Shown here piece after piece: positions 19,031 through 27,665 of a DNA stretch of 64,000 bases (position 1 is its first letter; every line of letters begins with the position of its first letter). The DNA is taken from positions 992,001-1,056,000 of the forward strand of contig NZ_CP159981.1 in assembly GCF_041380365.1 (NCBI RefSeq), in the 5' to 3' direction. Source of the DNA: Buchananella sp. 14KM1171. GTDB taxonomy: Bacteria > Actinomycetota > Actinomycetes > Actinomycetales > Actinomycetaceae. The notes below the pieces were generated by a model. It was not told the DNA's origin. It did not search any database and saw nothing but the letters and a program-made list of their open reading frames with translations. The translations under genes and the position numbers were made by a program.

Positions 19031-20176
19031 CTAGGCGGCGAAGTCCGCCATCCGCTCCCCGCGTCCCAGCAGCGCGGCGATAGCCGCCACGGAGCGCTGG
19101 GCGGCCAGGCCGTCGCCGTAGGGGTTCACGGCCATCGCCATCGACTGGTAGGCGGCAACGTCGTCCTTCAAGGCGCTGACCTCCGCAACGATGCGGTCTA
19201 GGTCGGTGCCGATCAGCTTCACGGTGCCGGCGGTGACCGCCTCGGGGCGCTCCGTGTTCTCCCGCAGCACCAGCACGGGCTTGCCCAGCGAGGGCGCCTC
19301 CTCCTGCACCCCGCCGGAGTCGGTGAGCACCACGTGGCTGGCGGCGATCAGGTGGCTGAACTGGTTGTAGTCCAGGGACTCGGTGAGCACCACGTTCTCC
19401 AGGCCCTCCAGGTGCGGCAGGATCTGGGCGCGCACCGCCGGGTTGCCGTGCATGGGGTAGACGATCAGGTCCTGCGGGTAACGGCGCGCCAGCACGGCCA
19501 GCGCCCGCCCGATCCGGGCCATGGGTTCGCCCCAGTTCTCGCGGCGGTGGGCGGTCAGCAGCAGGATGCGCCGCCCGGAGGCCACCGCCTCGGTGAGCCC
19601 CGGCGACTCGAAGGCGGCCGGGCGGGCGGTGGCGTACTTCAGCGCGTCGATCACCGTGTTGCCGGTGACGGTCACGGCGGCCGGGTCCACGCCCTCGCGC
19701 AGCAGGTTGTCGCGCGACTGCGGGGTGGGCGCCAGGTGCAGCTGGGCGATCTGGGAGACCAGGCGGCGGTTGCCCTCCTCCGGGAAGGGGCTGGCCAGGT
19801 CGCCCGAGCGCAGGCCGGCCTCCAGGTGCACCACCGGGATCTGCCGGTTGAACGCCGCCAGGGCAGCCGCCGCCACCGTGGTGGTGTCGCCCTGCACCAG
19901 CACGGCAGACGGGTTCACCTCAGCCAGCAGCGGGTCCAGGCGGTGCAGGATCTTGCCGGCCAGCTGGTTTAGGCCCTGCCCTTGGGCAAAGACGTCCAGG
20001 TCCGCCTCCGGGGTGATGCCGAACAGCGAGTTGACCTGGGTGAGCATCTCCTTGTGCTGCCCGGTCACCACGCAGTAGGGCTGCAGCTGATCCGATTCGC
20101 GCAGCGCGTTGATGACCGGAGCACACTTGATGGCCTCCGGGCGGGTGCCGTAAATGACCATGATCGAGGGCTGCAC
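19031..20176 (-). CDS. wecB: UDP-N-acetylglucosamine 2-epimerase (non-hydrolysing)
   Basis: Interconverts UDP-GlcNAc and UDP-ManNAc, supplying WecC. The 381-aa protein has the family motifs 'MVIYGTRPEAIK', 'VLVQGDTTTV', 'VHLEAGLRSGD', 'LLTAHRRENWG' and 'LTDSGGVQEEAPSLGKPVLVLRENTERPE' in pieces. The GTG at 20176 is chosen over the ATG at 20161 because AAAGGGGAGG lies 4 nt upstream. It is transcribed opposite to wecC and the glycosyltransferases around it. An exact dispersed motif lies at 19151, encoding 'DDVAA'. Confidence 0.95.
   Translation of the reverse strand: MQPSIMVIYGTRPEAIKCAPVINALRESDQLQPYCVVTGQHKEMLTQVNSLFGITPEADLDVFAQGQGLNQLAGKILHRLDPLLAEVNPSAVLVQGDTTTVAAAALAAFNRQIPVVHLEAGLRSGDLASPFPEEGNRRLVSQIAQLHLAPTPQSRDNLLREGVDPAAVTVTGNTVIDALKYATARPAAFESPGLTEAVASGRRILLLTAHRRENWGEPMARIGRALAVLARRYPQDLIVYPMHGNPAVRAQILPHLEGLENVVLTESLDYNQFSHLIAASHVVLTDSGGVQEEAPSLGKPVLVLRENTERPEAVTAGTVKLIGTDLDRIVAEVSALKDDVAAYQSMAMAVNPYGDGLAAQRSVAAIAALLGRGERMADFAA
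19151..19163 (-). repeat. dispersed motif CGACGTTGCCGCC, exact copy
   Basis: The minus-strand context is AAGGACGACGTTGCCGCC, near the 3' end of wecB. Confidence 0.55.
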
Positions 20177-20341
20177 GGGCCTCCCCTTTCTGGCCCCGCC
20201 GCGAGCGCGGGCGGGCCTTAAAACTGCTGCCTATCTTAGGCGCGCTGTGAGGCCGCGCTCACTGGCATGCCGGGCCGGGCGCGCGGGGAAGGTGGGAGAC
20301 TAGTTGCGTTACGAATGTGCTGACCCCACGGGGAGACTTTA

Positions 20342-21529
20342 ATGACCGCCAAGCCGAAGCTCTTGATCATTAGCTTTTCGTCCCTGCGCTCGGACGCGCG
20401 GCTGCTGAAGCAGATCCGGATGGCGGTTGGCCGTTACCACGTCACCACTTGCGGCTTCGGGGCGGCGCCCGACGGCGTGGACCAGCACCTTGAGATGCAG
20501 TACGCCTCCCCCAGCAAGCTGTGGGACGTGCTGCTTGAGTTCAAGCTCTACACGCGCGGCTACTGGATGATGCCGATGGTCAAGCAGGCCAAGGCCCTGC
20601 TGCGCGGCAGGAAGTTCGACGTGATCCTGGCCAACGAGATCGAGACGCTGCCGCTGGCGCTCTGCCTGCGGCCCACCTGCGGGGTGCACGCGGACCTGCA
20701 CGAGTACTACCCGCGCATGAACGAGGAGCACGCTCCGTGGGCCAAGCGCATCGGCCCCTGGTACTTCTGGCTGTGCAAGAAGTACCTGCCGCGCGCGGCC
20801 AGCTCCACGGCGGTGGTGGGCGTGGTGGCTGAGGAGTTCAGCCGCAACTTCGGTGTCGAGGTCGGGTTCGTCGGGAACAACACGCCGTTTCACGACATCG
20901 AGCCGACCGAGGTGCGCTCCCCCATCCGCTGCGTGCACTCCGGCACCTCTGATCGTGCTCGCAACATCATGTCCCTGGTGGAGGCAGTGGTGGCCACGCC
21001 GGGCTACACGCTGGACCTGTACCTGACCAAGAACGACCCGCCGCACCTGGCCGAGCTCGCCGAGATCGCGCGGCGGGAGGAGCGCGTCACCCTGCACGAG
21101 CCGGTGCCCTACGAGGACCTGATCGATACCCTCAACCAGTACGACCTGGGCCTGCACTTGCTGCCCCCGATCAACTACAACTTCGCCAACACGATGCCGA
21201 ACAAGATCTTCGACTTCCTGCAGGGGCGAATCGGTGCCATCGTTGGCCCTACCCCGAAGGCAATGGCTGACGTGGTCCGGGAGACCGGTTTCGGCGTCGT
21301 CACCGAGGGGCACAGCGCAAAGGACATGATCGAGGTGCTGCGGGAGTTGACCCCGCAGAGGGTGGCGGAGTTCAAGGCCGCCGCCCACGCCGCCGCCTTC
21401 GAGAGGTCCTCGGAGCGTGAGGTGCCCAAGTGGGACGCGGCGCTGCGGGCGATCCTGCGGCGCGGTGGTTTCCCTGGCGCGCAAGCCGATGACTTCCTGG
21501 CCCCCTTGCCCGGACAGGACGCGGCTTGA
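20342..21529 (+). CDS. glycosyltransferase (GT-B fold, GT4-like)
   Basis: 395 aa. The N-terminal Rossmann domain starts 'KLLIISFSSLRSDARLLKQ'. 'DLHEYYPRMNEEHAPWAKR' is typical of capsule-type GT4 relatives. The C-terminal half holds 'CVHSGTSDRARNIMSLVEAV' (donor domain start) and 'YDLGLHLLPPINYNFANTMPNKIFDFLQGRIGAI', the acidic nucleotide-sugar-binding region. GGGGAG lies 7 nt before the ATG. It overlaps the next gene by 4 nt, so the two are co-transcribed. Donor and acceptor unknown. Confidence 0.82.
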   Translation: MTAKPKLLIISFSSLRSDARLLKQIRMAVGRYHVTTCGFGAAPDGVDQHLEMQYASPSKLWDVLLEFKLYTRGYWMMPMVKQAKALLRGRKFDVILANEIETLPLALCLRPTCGVHADLHEYYPRMNEEHAPWAKRIGPWYFWLCKKYLPRAASSTAVVGVVAEEFSRNFGVEVGFVGNNTPFHDIEPTEVRSPIRCVHSGTSDRARNIMSLVEAVVATPGYTLDLYLTKNDPPHLAELAEIARREERVTLHEPVPYEDLIDTLNQYDLGLHLLPPINYNFANTMPNKIFDFLQGRIGAIVGPTPKAMADVVRETGFGVVTEGHSAKDMIEVLRELTPQRVAEFKAAAHAAAFERSSEREVPKWDAALRAILRRGGFPGAQADDFLAPLPGQDAA

Positions 21530-22737
21530 ACCCCAACGATCCCGGTGTTTCCTTGACCGGTGCTGAGGCCGGTGCCCTCCACGAGGCTGGGGCCTCCTCC
21601 CCCGGGCCCGTATCCGGCGGGGACCGCCCCGCCGGCCGCCCCCGCGTGCTGGTGGTGACCACCTGGCTGCCCACGCCCGCCCACCCGGTGATGGGTTCCT
21701 TTGTGCAGCGTGACATCGCGGCGCTGGCTGCGGTGGCCGACGTGCGGGTGGTGCATCTGTGCCGCCCGAGCCTGCTGGCCGGTGCGCCCGCCCGGGACTC
21801 GATCGCGGCCGGGGAGCGGCGCGTGCCGGTGGAGCGCATCGCGTTCGAGCCGGGCCGGCCGTGGCGGTGGGGCGCGGCGCGGCGCCGCCTGCGCGCTCTG
21901 GCCTCCGCGTGCGACGTCGTACACACGATGGCGTTCTCCTCCGCCCTGCCGTTCCTGGCACGCCGGCCCGGCAAGCGGTGGGTGCACACCGAGCACTGGT
22001 CCCTGTTCGTCCAGCCAGCCACCGGTTGGCGTCGCCGCCTGCCCGGGCTGGCCGCCCGGCTGCTGCGCCGCCCCGACGCGACCGTGGGCGTCTCTGCCTT
22101 CCTGGCCGGCCGCCTGGAGGAGCTGACCGGCCGCCCGGTGGTGGCGGTGCCGAACATCGTCGACGTCCCGCCGCCCGCCCCCCGCACGCCGGTGGGTGCG
22201 CGGGGACGCGCGGACGGCTCGCTGCGCCTGATGGGCGTGGGCGGGCTGGTGCCCGGCAAGCGGCCGCTGCTGGCGGTGGAGGTGACTGCGGAGCTGCGCC
22301 GCCGGGGGGTGGCAGCTGACCTGACCTGGTTCGGAGACGGGGAGCTACGCGCCGAGGTGGAGGAGCTGGCGAGCCGGCTCGGGGTGCCGCTCACGCTGAC
22401 CGGCTTCGTGCCGCACGGTGAGCTGCGCCAGCGCTACCGGGACTTCGACCTGTTCCTGGGCACCACGGCGTTCGAGACCTTCTACCTGGGCGCCGCAGAG
22501 GCGCTGGCCAGTGGCCGGCCCGTGGTGGCGGGCGGCGAGGGCGGGCACGCCGCCTTCGTGCTGCCCCCGGCCGGGCGGATCGTGGCCGGGCAGGACCCGG
22601 CTGCCTTCGCCGACGCCGTTCAGGCCGTGCTCGCCGACTGCGACGAGCTGAGCGCGCAGGAGATCGGGGCCGAGCTGCGCCGCGACTACTCCGCCGCCGC
22701 GCTGGCCCGGGCCTACCTGGCGCTCTACCGGGGCTAG
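21526..22737 (+). CDS. glycosyltransferase family 4
   Basis: 403 aa. 'VLVVTTWLPTPAHPVMGSFVQRDIAAL' is the classic GT4 N-terminus, 'WVHTEHWSLFV' and 'VGVSAFLAGRLEEL' follow, and the donor domain has 'LMGVGGLVPGKRPLLAVE' and 'FETFYLGAAEALASGRPVVAGGEGG' (E-x7-E type). The start is a TTG overlapping the upstream stop (TTGA at 21526-21529); a GTG near 21647 would drop only the disordered leader. Its 3' end overlaps the convergent 22734 gene. Confidence 0.88.
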   Translation: MNPNDPGVSLTGAEAGALHEAGASSPGPVSGGDRPAGRPRVLVVTTWLPTPAHPVMGSFVQRDIAALAAVADVRVVHLCRPSLLAGAPARDSIAAGERRVPVERIAFEPGRPWRWGAARRRLRALASACDVVHTMAFSSALPFLARRPGKRWVHTEHWSLFVQPATGWRRRLPGLAARLLRRPDATVGVSAFLAGRLEELTGRPVVAVPNIVDVPPPAPRTPVGARGRADGSLRLMGVGGLVPGKRPLLAVEVTAELRRRGVAADLTWFGDGELRAEVEELASRLGVPLTLTGFVPHGELRQRYRDFDLFLGTTAFETFYLGAAEALASGRPVVAGGEGGHAAFVLPPAGRIVAGQDPAAFADAVQAVLADCDELSAQEIGAELRRDYSAAALARAYLALYRG

Positions 22738-24683
22738 GCGGCCCCGCTCCTTAGCCGCTCCCGGCTGCCCAGTAGCAGGGCCGCCAGCACCGGCAGGAGC
22801 AGCAGGAGCGGGTAGGCGTACCTGGCCTCGGCGTGCACCGGGGAGATCATGCACATCGCCCAGTGGCCGGCCACCATCGCGGCCAGCAGTAGGGTGCCCT
22901 CCCGGCGCCTGATGAACAGGCCGGCCAGCAGGATCGCGGCCGCCCAGACCCAGCCGCCCACGGACAGGGTCCAGCCCACCAGCGGGGTGCCCTGCGCGTG
23001 TTCGTTAATGAACTGCGCGTAGCCGCGCATGTCTTCCTTGGGGACGGGCGGGTGCACGGCCGCCGGATCGATCTTCGCGATGTCCTCTTCGCTGTCACCG
23101 TGGATTAACCGCAGGATGGAGAACCAGTCGTAGGCCCCCACCTTCCAGTAGCGGGTGCCCGGGTACCAGTAGCCTCGGGTGCCCACCAGGGTGGCGTTCA
23201 GCGCGGTGCGCGGGTGCTGCTTGACCAGCCCCAGCCACAGGCGCGCGTAGTCGGACTTGTGTGCCTCCAGCGCCACGGCGTCCAGCGCGCCCTTGGTGTT
23301 GTCGGCCAGGCTCGGCCGGTAGATCTCCGCCAGGTCCACGCCCGGGTAGAAGCGCTCGATTTCCGCCAGCTGCTGCGGGCTCAGCTCCGCGCGGTGGTCG
23401 CGCACGATGCCGGCGATCTGCTGGGAGGGCACGGAGTAGGCCTCCACCACCGAGCCGGGCTTGGCGTCCAGGAATCGCATCAGGCCGGCGTGGGCCAGCG
23501 TGTAGGTGCCCAGGCCCACCGAGATGGACAGGAGCCACGACACTGCGGGGACGCGCAGCGTCCGCCGCCAGGCCGGCGCGGTGGACTCCCGGCCGCCGGC
23601 GCGCCCGGCGGCCCGCCCCGTGAACCACAGGTACGCGGCGCCCACCACGCCCACCAGGACCATCACGTAGACGCCTGTCTTCTTTGCCAGGCCCATGGCC
23701 ACGACCCCGCCGGCCAGGATGATCCACAGGCGAACCGGCACGCCGGTGCCCGCAGAAACGGCGCGGACCACCCGCAGGATGGTGACGGTGGTCAGGACGG
23801 TGATGACTGCCAGCCACACGTCCTTCCAGACGCTGGCCGAATACCAGGCCACGATCGGGAAGAGCGCGTAGAAGGCCAGCGCCACCCAGCGGGCCCGGGC
23901 GCTCACACCCAGCTCCCGCATGCCGCGCAGGGACCAGACCAACAGGGCCGCCAGCACCGCCTGCTGGGTGAGGGTGACCAACCCGATCCCCCCGGCGATC
24001 GAACCGGTCAGCCACCTGAACGGGACCAGCAGCGCCGCGATCACCGCCGTCATGGCCAGCGGGTGGTGGTCGGAGTAGCCGGAGTGACCCAGGGCCTGCA
24101 TCAGCTGGTTGTAGGAGTCGAACGAGGTCATGCCCGGCCAGAGCATGAACCAGTAGGGCAGCCACGCCGCCCACAGCAGCGCGAACTGCGCCCAGCCCAC
24201 CCAGGCCGGCTCGCCGGCCCTAGCGCCACTGGCCCCAGCGCTACCGCCGGCCCTAGCGCCACTGGCACCGGCGCCGCCGTCTTCGGCCCCGGCCCCGGCG
24301 CTACCGGCGGCCCCGGTGCCGCTTCCACGCTCGGAGCCGCCACCACTGGGGGCGGCGTCCTGGCGCACGGCCGGCGCAGCGTCGTCCACCCCGCCGCCCC
24401 CGCCGCCGGCCTGACCCACCGCGCGGCGGTCCAGCCAGGCGTTCATCGCGGCAAACAGGGCGGCCAGCGCGGCAAAGAGCCCCACCGTGCTCGCCCCACT
24501 CTGCACCAGCAGCTCACGCAGGGCGCCGTCCGTGTTGGGCAGCACCTGGTCGTAGGCCTCCACCCGCTCCCCCACCCGCCAGGCGAGCGCGAAAACGGGG
24601 GCCAGCACGCCGACGGCAACCAGCACCCGGCGGTTCACCCCCAGGTGCGCGGTCAGCGGACGGGCAGGTAGAAGATCAGTCAT
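22734..24683 (-). CDS. polytopic membrane protein, DUF6020-like (possible GT-C transferase)
   Basis: 649 aa with about 12 or more hydrophobic segments. 'WLPYWFMLWPGMTSFDSYNQLMQALGHSGYSDHHPLAMT' (in pieces) and 'YSASVWKDVW' resemble the DUF6020 family. The Asp in an early loop and the long periplasmic-type stretch (about 420-560) recall GT-C glycosyltransferases that use lipid-phosphate sugars; this is inference. A Gly/Ala/Ser linker of about 65 residues ('GASGARAGGSAGASGARAGE') sits between the first two and the remaining helices and is built of DNA repeats. It overlaps the upstream asparagine-synthase-like gene by 8 nt (ATGACTGA), so the two are translationally coupled. Confidence 0.78.
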   Translation of the reverse strand: MTDLLPARPLTAHLGVNRRVLVAVGVLAPVFALAWRVGERVEAYDQVLPNTDGALRELLVQSGASTVGLFAALAALFAAMNAWLDRRAVGQAGGGGGGVDDAAPAVRQDAAPSGGGSERGSGTGAAGSAGAGAEDGGAGASGARAGGSAGASGARAGEPAWVGWAQFALLWAAWLPYWFMLWPGMTSFDSYNQLMQALGHSGYSDHHPLAMTAVIAALLVPFRWLTGSIAGGIGLVTLTQQAVLAALLVWSLRGMRELGVSARARWVALAFYALFPIVAWYSASVWKDVWLAVITVLTTVTILRVVRAVSAGTGVPVRLWIILAGGVVAMGLAKKTGVYVMVLVGVVGAAYLWFTGRAAGRAGGRESTAPAWRRTLRVPAVSWLLSISVGLGTYTLAHAGLMRFLDAKPGSVVEAYSVPSQQIAGIVRDHRAELSPQQLAEIERFYPGVDLAEIYRPSLADNTKGALDAVALEAHKSDYARLWLGLVKQHPRTALNATLVGTRGYWYPGTRYWKVGAYDWFSILRLIHGDSEEDIAKIDPAAVHPPVPKEDMRGYAQFINEHAQGTPLVGWTLSVGGWVWAAAILLAGLFIRRREGTLLLAAMVAGHWAMCMISPVHAEARYAYPLLLLLPVLAALLLGSRERLRSGAA

Positions 24684-26289
24684 TCTCGATCCCTAGGCCG
24701 ACGAGCGGATTCCAGCGCCCGGTGAGCAACTGGCGGGCGAAAACACCCAGCGGGTGGCGCCCGCTGGCCAGCTGGGCGGCGAACGCGGGCCGCGAGATGT
24801 CCCCGGCGTGCATGTCCAGCCCCAGCGGGTGGCGCATGACGTGCTGGGCAACGTACAGGTTGTTCAGGGCCTTCTTCACGCGCAGCGCGGCCAGAACTCT
24901 ACCGATCTTGGCGCTCGCGGAGGCGGAGACGGCCTGCTGGCGGTGCTCGGGCACCTCCTGGCCGGTGGCGGCCGCGAAGTAGCGCTCCACGTAACGGCGG
25001 TACCAGTCGCGGTTGTAGGCCAGCTCCTGACTGATTCGCCCCGCAAATTCCCACATGGGCGCGTCCAGCATCGGCAGGTCCCAGGCGAGCCCGGCCTGCT
25101 CGTAGGCGCGCATGGAGTTGTTGATGTACTTGGGTTGACGCTCGGTGATGTTGACCATCTCCACGGCGTCGGCCCACAGCAGGCGGTCCTCGCCGCCCCG
25201 GTAGCGGCCGGTGGCCTCCAACTGGTCCACGATCCAGGCCACCTCCTGGCGCACGCTGTCCTGCACGGAGGGCGCCAGGCCACGATCCAGGGCGCAGTGG
25301 TGGTGGTAGATGATCCGGCACAGCTGGTCCATATCCATGCCGCCGGCCAGCAGCAGGTCCTCATCGTGCAGGTTGCCGATCACCGTGTGGCCGGGCAGCA
25401 CCACGTCCTCGCTGCCGCCGATCACGCCGTTCTTCTCCAGCGCGTTGATGGCGTACCAGTCCTGCACGTGCGGCAAGGAGGTGGCGCCCCAGGCGTACTG
25501 GATGAACTCGGCGGCATCCGGCCCGGCCCAGGCGGCCTGCACGGCGCCGCGCCGCATCTCCACCAGCTTCCAGTCGAAGCCGCCCAGGGCGGCCAGGCGG
25601 CGCGAGACCTCGGTTTCCTTCGAGCCGGGCAAGCCGTAGGTGAAGCACAGGACGTTGGTGACGCCGTGGTTCTTCAGCCAGGCCACCAGCAGGCGGGAGT
25701 CCAGGCCACCGGAGAGGGGGATGATCAGGCGGAAGCGGCCCAGGCGCTCCACCATCGCGGCCATCGACTCATCCAGGGCGGCGCTGAAGGCGGCGTCGGC
25801 CTCCTGCGGGTCGGTGATCCGCTGGGCGGCGGGCACCTGGAAGGAGGGCAGAGTGCGGTCGTGCTCGCCGGTGGTCAGGTCCACGCGCACGGTGAAGCCT
25901 CCCTGCAGCTGGCGCACCCCCTGCAGCAGCGTGCGCTCGCCCCACGCGAATCCACTGGCGTAGAACTGCTGCTGCGCCACCGGGTCCAGGCGCAGCCGCA
26001 TGCCGCGCCCGCCCAGCTGGGAGGGGCGGTCTGCCACCACGATCTCGGTGCCGGTGTCCGCCCACAGCAGCGGGTAGGAGCGCGGGATGTCCGTGGCGAG
26101 CACCAGCTCGGATTGGCCGACGCTCACCCCGGCCTGCCCGATCCTGAGCCCGCCCCCCGTGGCGGCCTGGGCCAGCGCTGCCGGGTTGGCGCTCTCCAGG
26201 CGCGCCGAGCCGAGCGCGTTGAGGGTGACCTGCTGGCCCGGAGCCAGGTAGCCGGTGAAGTGGCGAGTGGCAACAAAAACTCGACGCAT
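24676..26289 (-). CDS. asparagine-synthase-like ATP-dependent ligase
   Basis: 537 aa. The C-terminal half is an Asn_synthase PP-loop domain: 'RLIIPLSGGLDSRLLVAWLKNHG' with the SGGLDS ATP-binding motif, then 'CFTYGLPGSKETEVSRRLAALGG'. The N-terminal 190 residues keep the shape of the glutaminase domain ('LLQGVRQLQGGFTVRVDL') but the start is Met-Arg-Arg-Val, not Met-Cys, so the catalytic Cys2 is missing. The ATG at 26289 has GGAGGAAGC directly upstream. It is coupled to the 22734 membrane protein. In a ManNAcA locus, amidation of a uronic-acid carboxyl is plausible (inference); ammonia or a partner glutaminase would be the nitrogen source. Confidence 0.85.
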   Translation of the reverse strand: MRRVFVATRHFTGYLAPGQQVTLNALGSARLESANPAALAQAATGGGLRIGQAGVSVGQSELVLATDIPRSYPLLWADTGTEIVVADRPSQLGGRGMRLRLDPVAQQQFYASGFAWGERTLLQGVRQLQGGFTVRVDLTTGEHDRTLPSFQVPAAQRITDPQEADAAFSAALDESMAAMVERLGRFRLIIPLSGGLDSRLLVAWLKNHGVTNVLCFTYGLPGSKETEVSRRLAALGGFDWKLVEMRRGAVQAAWAGPDAAEFIQYAWGATSLPHVQDWYAINALEKNGVIGGSEDVVLPGHTVIGNLHDEDLLLAGGMDMDQLCRIIYHHHCALDRGLAPSVQDSVRQEVAWIVDQLEATGRYRGGEDRLLWADAVEMVNITERQPKYINNSMRAYEQAGLAWDLPMLDAPMWEFAGRISQELAYNRDWYRRYVERYFAAATGQEVPEHRQQAVSASASAKIGRVLAALRVKKALNNLYVAQHVMRHPLGLDMHAGDISRPAFAAQLASGRHPLGVFARQLLTGRWNPLVGLGIEND

Positions 26290-26378
26290 GCTTCCTCCAG
26301 GTTCGCTCCCGCCGGGCCGACCGGCGCCGCTCCAGCCTAGCAACGGCGCCGCAGCAGCCACTATGGGACAATTCGACC

Positions 26379-27650
26379 ATGCACGTGCTGTGGCTTCCCT
26401 CTTGGTTTTCCGCCTTCGCGGGCGACATGGCGGGCAGCTTCTTCACCGAGCAGGCTGCCGCCCTAGCGGGGGCCGGGCTGGAGGTGGGCGTGCTGGCCCC
26501 GCAGCCGGTCAACTTCGCCCTGCCGCGCCGCACCCCGGTGCGCCTGAGTCAGGAGGGCGGGGTGGCGGTGGCCCGTTTTGCCGCCCCGCAGGTGATCGCC
26601 ACTACGCGCCGCCTGTCCACCCTGTGGGCCGCCCCCGCCCTGCACGCCGCCTACGCCGCCTACGTGCGCACCCACGGGGTGCCCGACGTCCTGCACGCCC
26701 ACTCCCTCTACCCCGGCGCCTTCTTTGCCGCCCACCTCTCCAGGCGGGAGGGGATCCCCTTCGTGTACACCGAGCACCGCTCGCTGACGCACATGCCCGT
26801 GCGCACCTGGGCGGGACGGGCCAGCGAGCGGGCCGTGGTGGCCGCCGCCACGCACCGCACCGCCGTTTCGCGGGGGCAGGCCGACCACCTGACCCAGCGC
26901 TTCGGCCCGCAGTCCGGCGCGTGGCTCTACACCCCCAACCTGCTGCCGCTGGGGCAGCCCGAGGTGGATCAGGCCGCGCCCGCGAGCGCGAGCGCACCGG
27001 CCGGGCGCGGCCCGGTGCTGGGTCACCTCTCCCTGCTGGGGGAGGAGAAGCGCACGGACCTGATCGTGGCCGCCTTCGAGGAACTGCACGCCCACTGGCG
27101 CGCCTGCGGCGCCCCGGCCCACTCCCGCCCGCTGCTGCGGATCGCGGGCCCCACGGACGGGCCGGACGGGCAGCGCACCCGCGCCCAGGTGGCCGCCAGC
27201 CCGGCACGCGAGCAGATCGAGCTGACCGGGCAGCTGGAGCGCGCCCAGATCCCCGCCTTTTGCGCCGGCCTGGACTTGTTCCTGCTGCCCTCCGACACGG
27301 AGACCTTCGGGGTGGCCGCCATCGAGGCGCTGGCACAGGGCACCCCCGTGATCGCCACGCGCACGTGGGGAGGGCGCTCGGTGGTGCAGGAGGGCGACGG
27401 CCACCTGGTTCCCATCGGGGACGCCCCCGCCCTCGCCGCCGCCATCCGCGCCCAGCTGGCCGGCCCCCGGCCGGCCGGCGCCAACACCGCCGGCCCCGAC
27501 CCCCGCGCCGCCGGTGACTGCGCCTTCACCCCCGAGCCTGCCGGGGTGCGCGCCGAGCGCGCCCGCCGCTGCGTGGAACGGTTCGGGGCGCAGGCGTGGA
27601 TCGCGCGGTGGCGGGAGATTTACCAGCAAGCGGCAACGTCGTCCAGGTAG
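26379..27650 (+). CDS. glycosyltransferase family 4
   Basis: 423 aa. 'MHVLWLPSWFSAFAGDMAGSFFTEQAAAL' (in pieces) is the GT4 opening; 'DVLHAHSLYPGAFFAAHLSRREGIPFVYTEHRS' and 'LLPSDTETFGVAAIEALAQGTPVIATRTWGG' hold the donor-site Glu pair. No Shine-Dalgarno is visible; the ATG follows 90 bp of divergent promoter DNA, so a leaderless start is possible. An Ala/Pro-rich insertion ('AAPASASAPAGRGP') separates the two Rossmann halves. Its last codons overlap a one-mismatch dispersed motif (27629-27641). It is followed 15 bp later by the next transferase. Confidence 0.88.
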   Translation: MHVLWLPSWFSAFAGDMAGSFFTEQAAALAGAGLEVGVLAPQPVNFALPRRTPVRLSQEGGVAVARFAAPQVIATTRRLSTLWAAPALHAAYAAYVRTHGVPDVLHAHSLYPGAFFAAHLSRREGIPFVYTEHRSLTHMPVRTWAGRASERAVVAAATHRTAVSRGQADHLTQRFGPQSGAWLYTPNLLPLGQPEVDQAAPASASAPAGRGPVLGHLSLLGEEKRTDLIVAAFEELHAHWRACGAPAHSRPLLRIAGPTDGPDGQRTRAQVAASPAREQIELTGQLERAQIPAFCAGLDLFLLPSDTETFGVAAIEALAQGTPVIATRTWGGRSVVQEGDGHLVPIGDAPALAAAIRAQLAGPRPAGANTAGPDPRAAGDCAFTPEPAGVRAERARRCVERFGAQAWIARWREIYQQAATSSR

Positions 27651-27665
27651 GGAGAGAGAAAAGAA

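Noticed and set aside
24754-26340. Long plus-strand open frame opposite the asparagine-synthase-like gene
   Set aside because: Antisense shadow with His/Gly/Val/Gln-rich composition and no recognisable domain.
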